From: CALHVX01 sp039198065
GTDB lineage: Bacteria > Pseudomonadota > Gammaproteobacteria > Pseudomonadales > Azotimanducaceae
Length of the DNA: 64,000 nucleotides
Assembly (NCBI GenBank): GCA_039198065.1
Contig: JBCCTU010000007.1
Location: 62,001 to 126,000, forward strand
Reading direction: 5' to 3'
The notes below the pieces were generated by a model. The model had not been told where the DNA came from. It made no database searches and worked only from the letters and a program-made list of their open reading frames with translations. Below, one piece after another: positions 43,599-52,340 of the stretch. How positions within the stretch are numbered: position 1 is the first letter of the stretch; every line of letters begins with the position of its first letter. The translations under genes and the position numbers were made by a program.

Positions 43599-44582
43599 TT
43601 AGAGGGCAACCAGAGCACCGCGACCGGCGGCTTCTGCGGCCGCAAGCAGTGCACGACCGGCGTATAGGTCCTGGACTGCGTTGCCGAGGCTTTTGTATAC
43701 CGTCAGATCATCGGTGGTCCGACGGCCCGAGCTGCGACCCGCCAGCACGTCGCCGAGTTCACCGCACAGATGCCGTTCGTCAATGCGACCTTCGCGCATT
43801 GGAATCACCAGATCCCCGGCTTCACGAAGCGCGGCGGAGCGCGAATCAACGAACACCCGTGCCGCGGCGATCAGGTCCGTGCAGGCTTCGCGGGCATCGG
43901 GCAGGTGCGACCCCACCAGGTTGACATGAGCCCCGGCGGCCACCTCCGATCGGAAGATCAGCGGTTCGGTGGCAGAAGTCACCGCAGACACCAGGTCACA
44001 GGCGCAGCACAGCTCGCGCTGCGCAACCTCAATACGGCGACCGGTCGACTGCCGCAGGTCCTGGACGAGCGACTCGACCGCGGCGGCGTTACGCCCGTAG
44101 ATGAGGGTGCACTCGAGATCGGGAAACGCCGCCAACATCGCCAGCGCGTGGCTGCGGGCCTGTACTCCGCTACCGAGTATGCCGTGGCTGCGACAGTCCG
44201 CGCTTGCAAGCGTGAGCGACGCCAGGGCAGACACCGCAGCGGTCCGGATGGCCGTGACGGCAGCGCCGTCCATTAACGCCGCGGGCGCTCCGCTCACCGA
44301 ATCAAAGAGCATCAGACACCCCTGGATCGCCGGTAGTCCCCGGGCTGGATTCGCAGGCGTTATGGTCAGAAGTTTAATTCCCGTAGCGTGCCCCGACGCC
44401 GCAGCGGCTGGCATCCAACCCAAGCTGCCGGCACCCGCCGGTCGGTCGATGAACCCCCGAAGAGGCGCTTCCGCACGACCACTGGAAAGGTCACGCATCG
44501 CCTCCCGCATGGCGGCAATCGCTCGGGGATAAGTCAACAGATCATCGACATCAGCACCCGAAAGAATCCGCAGCTCAGTCAC
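43599..44582 (-). CDS. Ornithine cyclodeaminase / mu-crystallin family protein
   Basis: A 327-residue NAD(P)-dependent enzyme of the ornithine cyclodeaminase/mu-crystallin family (imine reductase, alanine dehydrogenase or cyclodeaminase activities are known). The N-terminus is RILSGADVDDLLTYPRAIAAM. The substrate region is GIKLLTITPANPARGLPAIQG, then GAAVTAIRTAAVSALA and the Rossmann motif GILGSGVQARSH. The C-terminal DDLTVYKSLGNAVQDLYAGR is characteristic. GTG at 44582 is the start, overlapping the SDR stop by 8 bp. Which reaction it performs cannot be told. Confidence 0.88.
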   Translation of the reverse strand: MTELRILSGADVDDLLTYPRAIAAMREAMRDLSSGRAEAPLRGFIDRPAGAGSLGWMPAAAASGHATGIKLLTITPANPARGLPAIQGCLMLFDSVSGAPAALMDGAAVTAIRTAAVSALASLTLASADCRSHGILGSGVQARSHALAMLAAFPDLECTLIYGRNAAAVESLVQDLRQSTGRRIEVAQRELCCACDLVSAVTSATEPLIFRSEVAAGAHVNLVGSHLPDAREACTDLIAAARVFVDSRSAALREAGDLVIPMREGRIDERHLCGELGDVLAGRSSGRRTTDDLTVYKSLGNAVQDLYAGRALLAAAEAAGRGALVAL

Positions 44583-45471
44583 GATCGGGCGCCATGCGAG
44601 GCCGGGCGATCGGCAACGGCTCCGCGGAGGCGTAATGCCTGGCGAGATCGGCAACGCTCATGGGTTCGGTCGCGTGATGCAGGTAGTGCTCCTGCGGATG
44701 CGCCCAGAGGGCTGTGCGACGGCCGTTGAAGCCAAGACACTGGCCGTTGAAGCGTGCGGCATCGTCGCTCAACCACCAGACCAGTCCCTGCGCGACCTCG
44801 TCCGGTGATCCGAAGCCGAGTGATTCGGGGCTGGGTTGCGGGGCACCAGCCGCATCCGCTTGAGCCGCCGCACGATCAAAGACCACCTGGGTCATGTCGG
44901 TGGCGGCAACGGGCCACAGCGCGTTGACTCGAATCTTATGTCGATCAAGTTCCTGAACGGCCGTTCGCAGCAGACCGAGCATCCCTTCTTTCGCCGCCGC
45001 GTAGTTGCCCTGGCCAAAGCCACCGGCGAGGCCGGACCCCGAGGTTACGAGCACAACCTGCCCACCCTCACCCTGCGTCACCATGGCTCGCGCCGCGGCT
45101 TGGGTACACAAGAAGGCGCCGCGAAGATGCACGGCAATGACTTCGTCCCAGTCATCGACAGACATCTTCAGCAGGGTGCGATCTCGAACGACGCCAGCGT
45201 TATGCACCATGACGTCAAGGCCGCCGAAGCGATCCTGTGCTTTCTTTACCAAGGCATCGACGACAGCGGACTCCGTGACGGAGCCGGCAACCGCGGCAAC
45301 GGAGTCGCCAAACGCATTAAGCGCTGCCGCGGCGCGATCAAGGCGGTCCGCGTCGACACCGTTGATGACGACCCGAGCCCCGGCCTCTAGACAGGCTCGG
45401 GCAAAGGCGAAACCCAAACCGCGCGAGGCGCCGGTGATAACGATGCGTTTGTCTTTCAGTTCAGCAGTCAT
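44575..45471 (-). CDS. Short-chain dehydrogenase/reductase (SDR), FabG/17beta-HSD4-like
   Basis: A 298-residue classical SDR. The cofactor motif is TGASRGLG near residue 14, with NAG in VMVHNAGVVRD. The catalytic Ser lies in VTSGSG and the Y-x-x-x-K pair in NYAAAKEG. The sequence resembles SDR domains of multifunctional 3-hydroxyacyl-CoA dehydrogenases, and a C-terminal extension of about 50 residues (ALWAHPQEHYLHHATEP) goes beyond the usual fold. ATG at 45471 has AGGAG upstream. It overlaps the ornithine cyclodeaminase-like gene, with which it probably forms an operon. Confidence 0.9.
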   Translation of the reverse strand: MTAELKDKRIVITGASRGLGFAFARACLEAGARVVINGVDADRLDRAAAALNAFGDSVAAVAGSVTESAVVDALVKKAQDRFGGLDVMVHNAGVVRDRTLLKMSVDDWDEVIAVHLRGAFLCTQAAARAMVTQGEGGQVVLVTSGSGLAGGFGQGNYAAAKEGMLGLLRTAVQELDRHKIRVNALWPVAATDMTQVVFDRAAAQADAAGAPQPSPESLGFGSPDEVAQGLVWWLSDDAARFNGQCLGFNGRRTALWAHPQEHYLHHATEPMSVADLARHYASAEPLPIARPRMAPDRD

Positions 45472-45777
45472 GGTTTCAACTCTCCTACGTCATCGTCCCA
45501 GGTCCGAGCGTGGACCATCCCCGTGGCCCGCGTTCCGCACATAAGCGGCGTATCACCGCGCAGCTTCCGCCCTACCCTGGTGCATCTGTGGTGCATCGCC
45601 GAGAAAACAGCGCACACAACCCAGGAATTCGCGCAATCGCCGGGCCGCGGAGAAATCCGCTGCTATGGTTAAGACGGTCCCTGGCGCAACCGCCCGGCGT
45701 ACCGCAATGGACCCCCAAGAACCAGGCAAACCGGACCACCAGGGACAACGAAACTCACTGCAAGGATGCCAGTAGCG
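45472..45777. other. Intergenic region between divergent SDR and chemoreceptor genes
   Basis: A 306-bp non-coding stretch that must hold promoters for both directions. I see no flagellar-type (sigma-28) promoter, riboswitch or strong hairpin. AAGGA near 45762 is the likely ribosome-binding site for the chemoreceptor start at 45778. Confidence 0.5.
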
Positions 45778-47718
45778 ATGCGCAGTTCAATCAAACTTCG
45801 ACAGTTACTCACGTTCGGCTTTGGCGCCGTCCTGTGTTCGTTACTCATCGTGGCCGCGATCGGGGTCGTCAGCGTCAACCTCAACCGCGACAAGATCAGC
45901 GAGTATCGAGACCTCGCCACCTCAACGAACCTTGTCGGCCGGATCCAGGCGAATCTTCTGATGATGCGCGTGGCGGCCCTGAGGTTTCGGCAACGCGGCG
46001 CCGAGAGCGACGTCGTCGAATTTCAGGAACGGGCGGCGCTAACGCAACAGCTGGTCAACCGCGGGCAAGAGAGCCTGAAGTTTTCCAATGCGCCAGTGAT
46101 CATAAAGCGAATCGGCGACAACGTCGCCAGCTACGAGCGTACGTTCCTTGAAGCTCGGACGCCGAGCACGCAGCGCAGCGACCGGCTCGCCGGGTCCTAT
46201 CAGCAGGCTCTGGTCGCCGTGCAAGAGCAACTTACGCAATCCCAGAAATCGGCTGGTCAGCAGGACGACCTTGCCAGCACGCAGCCACTGACCGACCTCG
46301 CTGCCGGACTTCAGAGTTCGGCCGTACTGATCGAGCGCGGGGTCGCTCAAGACGACGTCGAGCAACTTACCGCAGCGCTCAGGCAGTTCGACGAGGCATT
46401 GCTACCGCAGACCGCCCGCCTCGACAGTGAGCTTGACTCCGATGCCGAAACCATCACTCTCGGTCTGCGTGCCCTGCGATCCGAAGTCGCTTCCCTGCGC
46501 GACGAAACCTCAACCATCAATGACCGATTCGTAAACGGACTCGACCGGATCGGCCCGCAGATGGCCGAAGACATCGAGGCGTTGAAGCTCAGCATCAAGG
46601 CAGAGCAGGACCGACTCGGTCCTCTTGCCGAACAACAATCGCAGCGGTCGGTGACAGTCATGGTAGGAACCACTCTATTCATCGCCGTGTTCGGAGCCGT
46701 CTTTGCCTGGTTCATGATCCGAACGATCATGGGGCCAATCGGTGGCGAACCCCGGCAACTCGAAGCCGCGGCCCACGAGTTGGCGCAAGGCAACCTGAGC
46801 GATGCCGTGACCCTCGACTCAGCCGCGGGAGGACTGCACGGCGCGCTGGCCAACGTGCTCGCACAGTTTCGCACCACGGTCGGGACGATCATCGAGAGCT
46901 CCCAGGCGCTTCTGGGCGTGTCACAGGACACCGCGTCGCTGGCGGACGAGAACGCCGAAATCGTACGCAAGCAGCGGAGCCTTACCGATGAAGCCTATAA
47001 CGCACTGACTCAGCTGGCAGACACCACCCAGTCGGTCGCCGAACTCGCCGAGCGCTCGGCGGCGGAATCGGAGATCGGTTTAGAACACTCCCGAGCCGGG
47101 CGGCAGTCGGTCCGCGAGGCCGTAAACTCCATTGAGGCGCTGTCGAAAAACATAGAAACAGCCGTTGCTCAGCTCGACGACGTTGCCCGCCAGGCCAGCG
47201 AAATCAGCAAGGTCGTGGATGTCATCCAGGGCGTCTCCGAGCAGACAAACCTCCTCGCGTTGAACGCTGCCATCGAGGCGGCACGGGCCGGCGACAACGG
47301 TCGCGGCTTTGCCGTGGTTGCGGAGGAAGTGCGGTCACTGGCTCAGAGCGCGCAGCGTTCGACGTCTGAAATCCAAGACATCATTCGAACACTTCAGGAC
47401 AGCTCAAACCGCGTTGTCGAGACCATGCGCGCCAGCAACGAAGAAGTCGAACGCTCCGTTGCACAGTCGCGTGAGGGTGACGCCGCCTTTGCCGTGATCA
47501 GCGACTCGATCGAAACCGTTTCGCGTTTGAACGTCGAAGTCTCCGACGCCGCGAACGAACAATCGACGGCGGCAGGCAGCATCCACAATCGTATGGATAC
47601 GCTCCGCGGCCTCCTCGAAGACGTAGTCAAGAGCGCGAACCGACTCCGCGAATCGGGGGAGACCGTGCGGGTGCGCGTGGACGAACTGGAAGCGGCGTCG
47701 TCGAACTTTCGCATGTAG
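45778..47718 (+). CDS. Methyl-accepting chemotaxis protein
   Basis: A 646-residue chemoreceptor. Membrane helix 1 is about residues 9-32 and helix 2 about 293-317, flanking a periplasmic helical sensor of about 260 residues. A HAMP-like segment follows helix 2 (IRTIMGPIGGEPRQLEAAAHELAQGNL). The signalling hairpin tip contains the highly conserved QTNLLALNAAIEAARAG and GRGFAVVAEEVRSLA. ATG at 45778 is preferred because AAGGA lies about 11 bp upstream; another ATG at 45766 has no proper site. No che or flagellar genes are adjacent. Ligand unknown. Convergent with the GT25 gene 17 bp away. Confidence 0.95.
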   Translation: MRSSIKLRQLLTFGFGAVLCSLLIVAAIGVVSVNLNRDKISEYRDLATSTNLVGRIQANLLMMRVAALRFRQRGAESDVVEFQERAALTQQLVNRGQESLKFSNAPVIIKRIGDNVASYERTFLEARTPSTQRSDRLAGSYQQALVAVQEQLTQSQKSAGQQDDLASTQPLTDLAAGLQSSAVLIERGVAQDDVEQLTAALRQFDEALLPQTARLDSELDSDAETITLGLRALRSEVASLRDETSTINDRFVNGLDRIGPQMAEDIEALKLSIKAEQDRLGPLAEQQSQRSVTVMVGTTLFIAVFGAVFAWFMIRTIMGPIGGEPRQLEAAAHELAQGNLSDAVTLDSAAGGLHGALANVLAQFRTTVGTIIESSQALLGVSQDTASLADENAEIVRKQRSLTDEAYNALTQLADTTQSVAELAERSAAESEIGLEHSRAGRQSVREAVNSIEALSKNIETAVAQLDDVARQASEISKVVDVIQGVSEQTNLLALNAAIEAARAGDNGRGFAVVAEEVRSLAQSAQRSTSEIQDIIRTLQDSSNRVVETMRASNEEVERSVAQSREGDAAFAVISDSIETVSRLNVEVSDAANEQSTAAGSIHNRMDTLRGLLEDVVKSANRLRESGETVRVRVDELEAASSNFRM

Positions 47719-47735
47719 TCCTGCCACCGGCGCGA

Positions 47736-48524
47736 TCAGTGTATGCGCTCGGTTCGACCGTAGCGTTCGCCAACCGCCTCGGCGGGGCGAAACTCAGACC
47801 AACGGCGAAACTGGTACAGACGCCGCTGGCTGCTCCGCCAGACCTTGAGCAGCCGCTTGCCAAGGGTCCGCTGCCACAGAGAACCGACCTTGCCCGTGCT
47901 TGAGTGGCGAATCGATGACTGCGACGGCAACTCATATATGACGTGCGGCTCAATCGCGAAGCAGGCGAGATCTGAATCCCAGAACTGATCGTAGAACTTA
48001 TCGATCGGTCGCCAGATCGCCGCCCCGGTGCGCAGCACCTTTTCCATCCCGCCTCGATTGATCAGATAGCCCTGGGTTCCGCACAGTCCCTTTACCGGAC
48101 GCGTCAGCCACCGTTCTTCGGGTAGCTGTTGCACACGCTTTCTGCGGTGCCGCTTGAGACCCATGAATCGAACAAATTCGAACTTCGGATCAGAACACGC
48201 CAGCAGTCCACCGAGTACCTCGGCAAACTCTGGCTCGAGGGATACATCGTCTTCGAGCACACAGAGTTGCTGCTCACCAGCCCGATAAGCGTCGCGAATC
48301 ACGCGGTAGTGGCTCAGATAACACCCAATCTCGCTACCGGTAAGCGGCACCTGGCGGTATCTCAGCGCCCGCGCCTCATCGAGACGCTCCGGGGCCTCCA
48401 ATGCGGGCAGCCCGTTCCGCCCGTCCACCGCGGCATAGGTGCTCGCTTCTAACCCCTGCCCTGCAAGCTCCGCAAGCAGCGCCTGCGTTCGCTCACCGTC
48501 CGGACTAAGCGTAATGATCTGCAT
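47736..48524 (-). CDS. Glycosyltransferase family 25 protein
   Basis: A 262-residue glycosyltransferase of family 25 (LPS beta-galactosyltransferase type). The N-terminal strand MQIITLSPDGERT is typical. Later blocks are PLTGSEIGCYLSHYRVIRDA, the acidic VLEDDVSLEPEF (metal/sugar-nucleotide site), and GTQGYLINRGGMEKVL. The start is taken at the ATG at 48524; an ATG at 48590 inside the TetR gene end would add 22 non-conserved residues. It follows the TetR gene on the same strand, which is probably fortuitous, as no other polysaccharide gene is near. Confidence 0.85.
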   Translation of the reverse strand: MQIITLSPDGERTQALLAELAGQGLEASTYAAVDGRNGLPALEAPERLDEARALRYRQVPLTGSEIGCYLSHYRVIRDAYRAGEQQLCVLEDDVSLEPEFAEVLGGLLACSDPKFEFVRFMGLKRHRRKRVQQLPEERWLTRPVKGLCGTQGYLINRGGMEKVLRTGAAIWRPIDKFYDQFWDSDLACFAIEPHVIYELPSQSSIRHSSTGKVGSLWQRTLGKRLLKVWRSSQRRLYQFRRWSEFRPAEAVGERYGRTERIH

Positions 48525-48579
48525 GGATACCGCCGTCGCGCCTGTGGCCGCGGACGCAGGAGGTTTCACGCTCGTGCTG

Positions 48580-49191
48580 TCATTGAGCATGAGCGAACAG
48601 CGCCTGAAGGTGATTCCTGAACGCACGCCGAACTGAGGCCTGCTTACGCGCCCCGAGCATGCCCGCTAGGGTTGGCTGGGAGACTTTAAAGTAGCTCACC
48701 GCACCAAGCAGCAGGTACATCAGCGCAAACGCATCGGCGTCACTCACGTTGCGCCGTCCAGGGGTTGCTCTAATCATCGCCGTGAGCGCGCTGAGGTAGG
48801 GCGCGAGGTGCCAACGCTGGGCGGCTTCCGCCCGCTCCCGGTTTTCCAGGAGCTCACGCATGACCAGCTGCAAATGCTCTTCCGCGTCGTCTTCGAGCAG
48901 TTCAATCAAAAACGCCTCAAAGCGCTTCGACGGGTCGGCCACCCGCGCTTCCAACGCAGCAATCCGGGCTAGGAAGGACTCAGCCAGGTCGGTGAGCACC
49001 TCGGAAAACAGGCGCTCTTTGCTGCCGAAATGATGCAGCAGCGATTGCTTCGTGAGGCCAACAGCGGTCGCGATGCTGGCGATACTGGTGCCGTGGAAAC
49101 CCCGCGCAGCAAACTGTCGCCGCGCCTCGTCGTGCAACCGTTGCCGGTTCAGATCCGCTTGGGCTTTCGTCGAACGTTGCACGGCCGTCAC
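48580..49191 (-). CDS. TetR/AcrR family transcriptional regulator
   Basis: A 203-residue TetR-type regulator. The N-terminal helix-turn-helix is clear: RLHDEARRQFAARGFHGTSIASIATAVGLTKQSLLHHFGSKERLF. The C-terminal ligand domain is helical and includes HLQLVMRELLENRERAE. The start is GTG at 49191. It is divergent from a crotonase gene across a 171-bp region that contains two matching palindromes, so it probably represses itself and the crotonase operon. The inducer is likely an acyl-CoA related to the crotonase substrate (inference). Confidence 0.92.
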   Translation of the reverse strand: MTAVQRSTKAQADLNRQRLHDEARRQFAARGFHGTSIASIATAVGLTKQSLLHHFGSKERLFSEVLTDLAESFLARIAALEARVADPSKRFEAFLIELLEDDAEEHLQLVMRELLENRERAEAAQRWHLAPYLSALTAMIRATPGRRNVSDADAFALMYLLLGAVSYFKVSQPTLAGMLGARKQASVRRAFRNHLQALFAHAQ

Positions 49192-49238
49192 TGATCCTCA
49201 AGCACTCCACGACTTTATTGCCCGAACGATTGATTGTC

Positions 49239-49272
49239 TACCGGACGGTAAATTAATATCTACCGCTCGGTA
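49239..49272. promoter_or_regulatory. Twin TACCG-N2-CGGTA palindromic operators with divergent promoters
   Basis: Two perfect 12-bp palindromes, TACCGGACGGTA (49239-49250) and TACCGCTCGGTA (49261-49272), lie exactly 22 bp apart, about two helical turns. They overlap a candidate plus-strand promoter (TTGTCT, 17 bp, TATCTA). On the minus strand TAGACA, 17 bp, TAAAGT lies just beside the first palindrome, reading towards the TetR gene. The position fits autoregulation and repression of the crotonase operon. Confidence 0.8.
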
Positions 49273-49362
49273 AGCTATTCGAACGACCGCGCCAGTTAGC
49301 AGGCAAAGCAAGCAAAAAGGCTAAGAAAGCGAACAGGCTAAGCAGACTAAGGGAGAACCACC

Positions 49363-50256
49363 GTGGCAAAACAGAACCCCGAACACGTCGTGCTCTACGC
49401 AACGCAAGGTACCATTGCGACGATCACGCTGAACCGTCCGGAGAAGTTCAATACGCTCCGCCAAGATATGCTCGCGGCCCTGGACGATGCGCTGACCAAA
49501 GCCAACCGGGATCCGGCGATTAAAGTCATCGTGCTTGAAGGTGCGGGGGATGCCTTCTGTGGTGGCTTTGACTTCGGCGGCGACGGCTACGGGAGTATGG
49601 CGCAGGACCAACGCGATCCCGGCATGGACATGCTTTTCGTCAGTAGCAGCTACACCAGCTACATGACGACCTTCATGGGGTTGTGGCGCGGATTGAAACC
49701 GACCATTGCCAAGGTGCACGGCTACTGCGTCGGTGGCGGCTCGGAGTTGGCGCTGTGTGCGGATCTCGTCCTGGCCTCGGAGTGTGCCCGCTTCGGAACG
49801 CCCTACTCCCGCGTCTGGGGATGCCATCTCAGTGGCATGTGGATTCAGCGGCTCGGCCTCGCGAAAGCCAAGTACTACGCGCTCACCGGGGAATGGATCA
49901 GCGGTGCTGACGCCGCTGCCATTGAACTCATCAATTTCGCCTATCCCCTCGAACAGCTTGACGACGAAGTAGATCAGCTCGCCCAACGGCTCGCCTCAAT
50001 ACCTATGACCCAGCTGGCGGCGATGAAGCTGATCGTTAACCAGTCCTACGACAACCAGGGGCTGCAAACGACGCAGACCCTGGGCCCGATACTCGACGGC
50101 ATCATGCGCTTTACGCCGGAAGGTGTCGCCTTCGTCGACGAGGCGCGCAGTCAGGGCGTGCGCTCGGTCATCGAGAAGCGCGATGGACCCTTCGGTGACT
50201 ACAGTCAGGCGCCAAAGGCCGAGCAGCCGAGGCGGCGCAGCGAGCTCCCCTCATGA
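49363..50256 (+). CDS. Enoyl-CoA hydratase/isomerase (crotonase) family protein
   Basis: A 297-residue crotonase. The oxyanion-hole segments are DAFCGGFDFGG and HGYCVGGGSELALCADLVLA, the latter with the classical Glu (GGGSELAL). GTPYSRVWGCHLSGMW follows, where the second catalytic Glu would normally be but is not evident. A 40-residue C-terminal extension ends in a basic tail. The start is GTG at 49363 with GGGAG upstream. It lies behind twin TetR operators, and the next gene starts by ATGA overlap, so the two are co-translated. The acyl substrate is unknown. Confidence 0.88.
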   Translation: MAKQNPEHVVLYATQGTIATITLNRPEKFNTLRQDMLAALDDALTKANRDPAIKVIVLEGAGDAFCGGFDFGGDGYGSMAQDQRDPGMDMLFVSSSYTSYMTTFMGLWRGLKPTIAKVHGYCVGGGSELALCADLVLASECARFGTPYSRVWGCHLSGMWIQRLGLAKAKYYALTGEWISGADAAAIELINFAYPLEQLDDEVDQLAQRLASIPMTQLAAMKLIVNQSYDNQGLQTTQTLGPILDGIMRFTPEGVAFVDEARSQGVRSVIEKRDGPFGDYSQAPKAEQPRRRSELPS

Positions 50257-51293
50257 GTAACAACGCCGACCACCAGCTCGCTGGGATCCGCGCCCAGGCG
50301 CACCTCCATCACGCCTACCTGTTGGGTCTGCAGCTGATGGTCGCAACGAATCAGGACAATGCCGTCGTCGGCGAGTGGATGTTCCGGCTTTTCCGGCGGC
50401 AGCACGAAGAAAAGTTCCTGCCGAGCTTTGAAAAGCTGGGTCTCACGACGCTCCCAGATGCCGTTGCCTGCGCGCGATACCACGTGCTTTCGAACAACCT
50501 CGGCGGTGTGGGTGTCGAGTACGCGGAAGAGTCGGAACGCAAGGCCTGGGTCCGGTTCCGCTACCCTCGGTGGATGTACCACGGTCCCACGATCTGTGGC
50601 GTACCGCTCGAAGTCAGCCGCGGTTTTCTTAAGGGCTGGTACGGTCAGAACGGCGTGTCTTTGAACAATCCGCGCCTCGGCTTCGTGTGTGTCTCAGAAG
50701 ACATGACCGGAGAGTTCGGACTCTGCGGTTACTTCTATGAATACGATCATGAACTCGCACCCGACGAGCGCCTCAAGTTCGCCAAAGACGAGCGACCGCC
50801 CAACTTTGCAGACACACCACAACCGGAGGTTCCCTTAGACCGCTGGACCGAGACCCGACGGGAAAAAGCCAACCGCAACTACGCGATGACCTACATCCGC
50901 AACGGTCTGGCGGAGCTCGCACCTGCTGCTGGTGTGGATACCGCCCGAGATCTGGGGCAACGGGCCGCAACCCTGATCGGCCTCCAGTACTACCAGGACA
51001 CCGCCGCCCGGGTCGGAGTCCCGGACGGCGCGCTTAACGACTTCGCCGCCTACCTGAAACGCATGTTCGAAGGTATGGGCGACACCGTCAGCATCGAGCC
51101 GGATGGTGAGCGGCTTCTGCTGCGGCAAAGTGGCTTGAGGATCATCCGCGATCTACCTGAACCCGAAGCCGAACTGCTGTTCCACTGCTGGGCCAGCTTG
51201 TGGGATGGCACCGCGCGAGCCCAACAGCTGCTGAAACGTGTCGACGTTGTGCGCGAAGGCACCACGGCGTACTGGCTGCTCGGGCTTGCCTGA
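50253..51293 (+). CDS. Conserved-looking hypothetical protein coupled to a crotonase
   Basis: A 346-residue soluble protein I cannot place in a family. It starts by ATGA overlap with the crotonase. Blocks likely to matter are RRQHEEKFLPSFEKLGL, WVRFRYPRWMYHGPTICG, GFLKGWYGQNGVSLNNPRLG and the Cys/aromatic GLCGYFYEYDHEL. The C-terminal half is helical (DTARDLGQRAATLIGLQYYQDTA), then SIEPDGERLLLRQSG and FHCWASLWDG. There is no signal peptide or membrane segment. Tight coupling to a TetR-controlled crotonase suggests a catabolic enzyme or partner acting on the same substrate; this is inference only. Confidence 0.7.
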   Translation: MSNNADHQLAGIRAQAHLHHAYLLGLQLMVATNQDNAVVGEWMFRLFRRQHEEKFLPSFEKLGLTTLPDAVACARYHVLSNNLGGVGVEYAEESERKAWVRFRYPRWMYHGPTICGVPLEVSRGFLKGWYGQNGVSLNNPRLGFVCVSEDMTGEFGLCGYFYEYDHELAPDERLKFAKDERPPNFADTPQPEVPLDRWTETRREKANRNYAMTYIRNGLAELAPAAGVDTARDLGQRAATLIGLQYYQDTAARVGVPDGALNDFAAYLKRMFEGMGDTVSIEPDGERLLLRQSGLRIIRDLPEPEAELLFHCWASLWDGTARAQQLLKRVDVVREGTTAYWLLGLA

Positions 51294-51313
51294 GGCCTAG
51301 AGATAGTTAATTA

Positions 51314-51333
51314 TTACGTAACTACTTACGTAT
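51314..51333. promoter_or_regulatory. Paired TTACGTA sites upstream of the MarR-GNAT gene
   Basis: TTACGTAA (51314-51321) and TTACGTAT (51326-51333) lie 12 bp apart in an AT-rich stretch, 18 bp before the GTG of the MarR-GNAT gene. The TACGTA core is palindromic. They are plausible autoregulatory operator half-sites for the MarR domain, judged from position only. Confidence 0.5.
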
Positions 51334-51350
51334 TTTATGGCTGGCTGAGG

Positions 51351-52307
51351 GTGTTCGAACGTTTGGCTTTTTTTGACGCTGCCGGTGACATCGCTCTGGG
51401 CAGCCGGCTGCGTCGGCTCGGCGACCTGCTCGCCGATGATGCCCGAGCGATCTATACGCACTACGACGTCCCATTAGATCCCCGCTGGTTCCCCGTGTTT
51501 TACACGCTCGCCACGCACGGCGAAGGCACGGTCACCGAATTAGCCACAGCGATTGGCCAAAGCCATGCCGCGGTCAGTCAGGTCGTTCGGCAGCTCAAGG
51601 ACGCTGGCCTGGTGACAACCGACCGCAGTACCGACGATGGCCGCAGGACCTGCATCCGCCTGAGCAAGGCGGGTAAAAGAGCAGCAGAACGGCTCGCGGT
51701 TCAGTGTCTCGACGTTGAAGCAGCGGTCGCGGATCTAATCGACTCGATCAGTCCGGACCTGCGTATTCAGCTCCGCGAGCTGGAACGCGAATTGGACCAC
51801 GCTCGGCTGGCCCAGCGGGTGGCCGCGGCACGAAAACGGCGATGTTCCGCTGCAGTGACCATTGAGCCCTTCCGACGCCGTCATCGTGAGGCATTCAAAG
51901 CGCTGAATCTGGCCTGGATTCGCGCACACTGGGAACCGGAGCCCGCTGACTTCCAGGCGCTCGACCACCCTCAAGCCGCAATCCTGAACAAAGGCGGCTA
52001 CATTGCCATCGCCGTCCGCAATGGGACCGCCATCGGCACCTGCGCGTTACTCAAGCTGAGTGATGACGAGTACGAACTCGCGAAAATGAGCGTCGCGGAA
52101 TCCGAGAAGGGTAAGGGTATCGGTATGCTCCTGGGCACCGCAGTCATCGATGAAGCACGGCGCCGCGGGGCTCGTCGTCTGTACCTTGAGAGCAACACGG
52201 TGCTGGAGCCGGCCATCAACCTATACCGCAAACTTGGCTTCTCACGCACGCAGCAAACGCCGTCACCCTATGCGCGGTGTAACATTCAGATGGAACTCAT
52301 GCTTTAG
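51351..52307 (+). CDS. MarR-type regulator fused to GNAT acetyltransferase
   Basis: A 318-residue two-domain protein. Residues about 20-150 are a MarR winged helix (FPVFYTLATHGEGTVTELATAIGQSHAAVSQVVRQLKDAGLVTTDRSTDDGRRTCIRLSKAG in order). Residues about 165-318 are a GNAT domain (VTIEPFRRRHREAFKALNLAWI, ELAKMSVAESEKGKGIGMLLGTAVIDEAR, then NLYRKLGF). This fusion is known in many bacteria and may acetylate a small molecule that it also senses. GTG at 51351 is used; GAGGG is close upstream. It probably begins a short transcript with the lipase gene. Confidence 0.9.
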   Translation: MFERLAFFDAAGDIALGSRLRRLGDLLADDARAIYTHYDVPLDPRWFPVFYTLATHGEGTVTELATAIGQSHAAVSQVVRQLKDAGLVTTDRSTDDGRRTCIRLSKAGKRAAERLAVQCLDVEAAVADLIDSISPDLRIQLRELERELDHARLAQRVAAARKRRCSAAVTIEPFRRRHREAFKALNLAWIRAHWEPEPADFQALDHPQAAILNKGGYIAIAVRNGTAIGTCALLKLSDDEYELAKMSVAESEKGKGIGMLLGTAVIDEARRRGARRLYLESNTVLEPAINLYRKLGFSRTQQTPSPYARCNIQMELML

Positions 52308-52340
52308 CCATCGGTTAACGACCGCACAGAGCACATCCGC

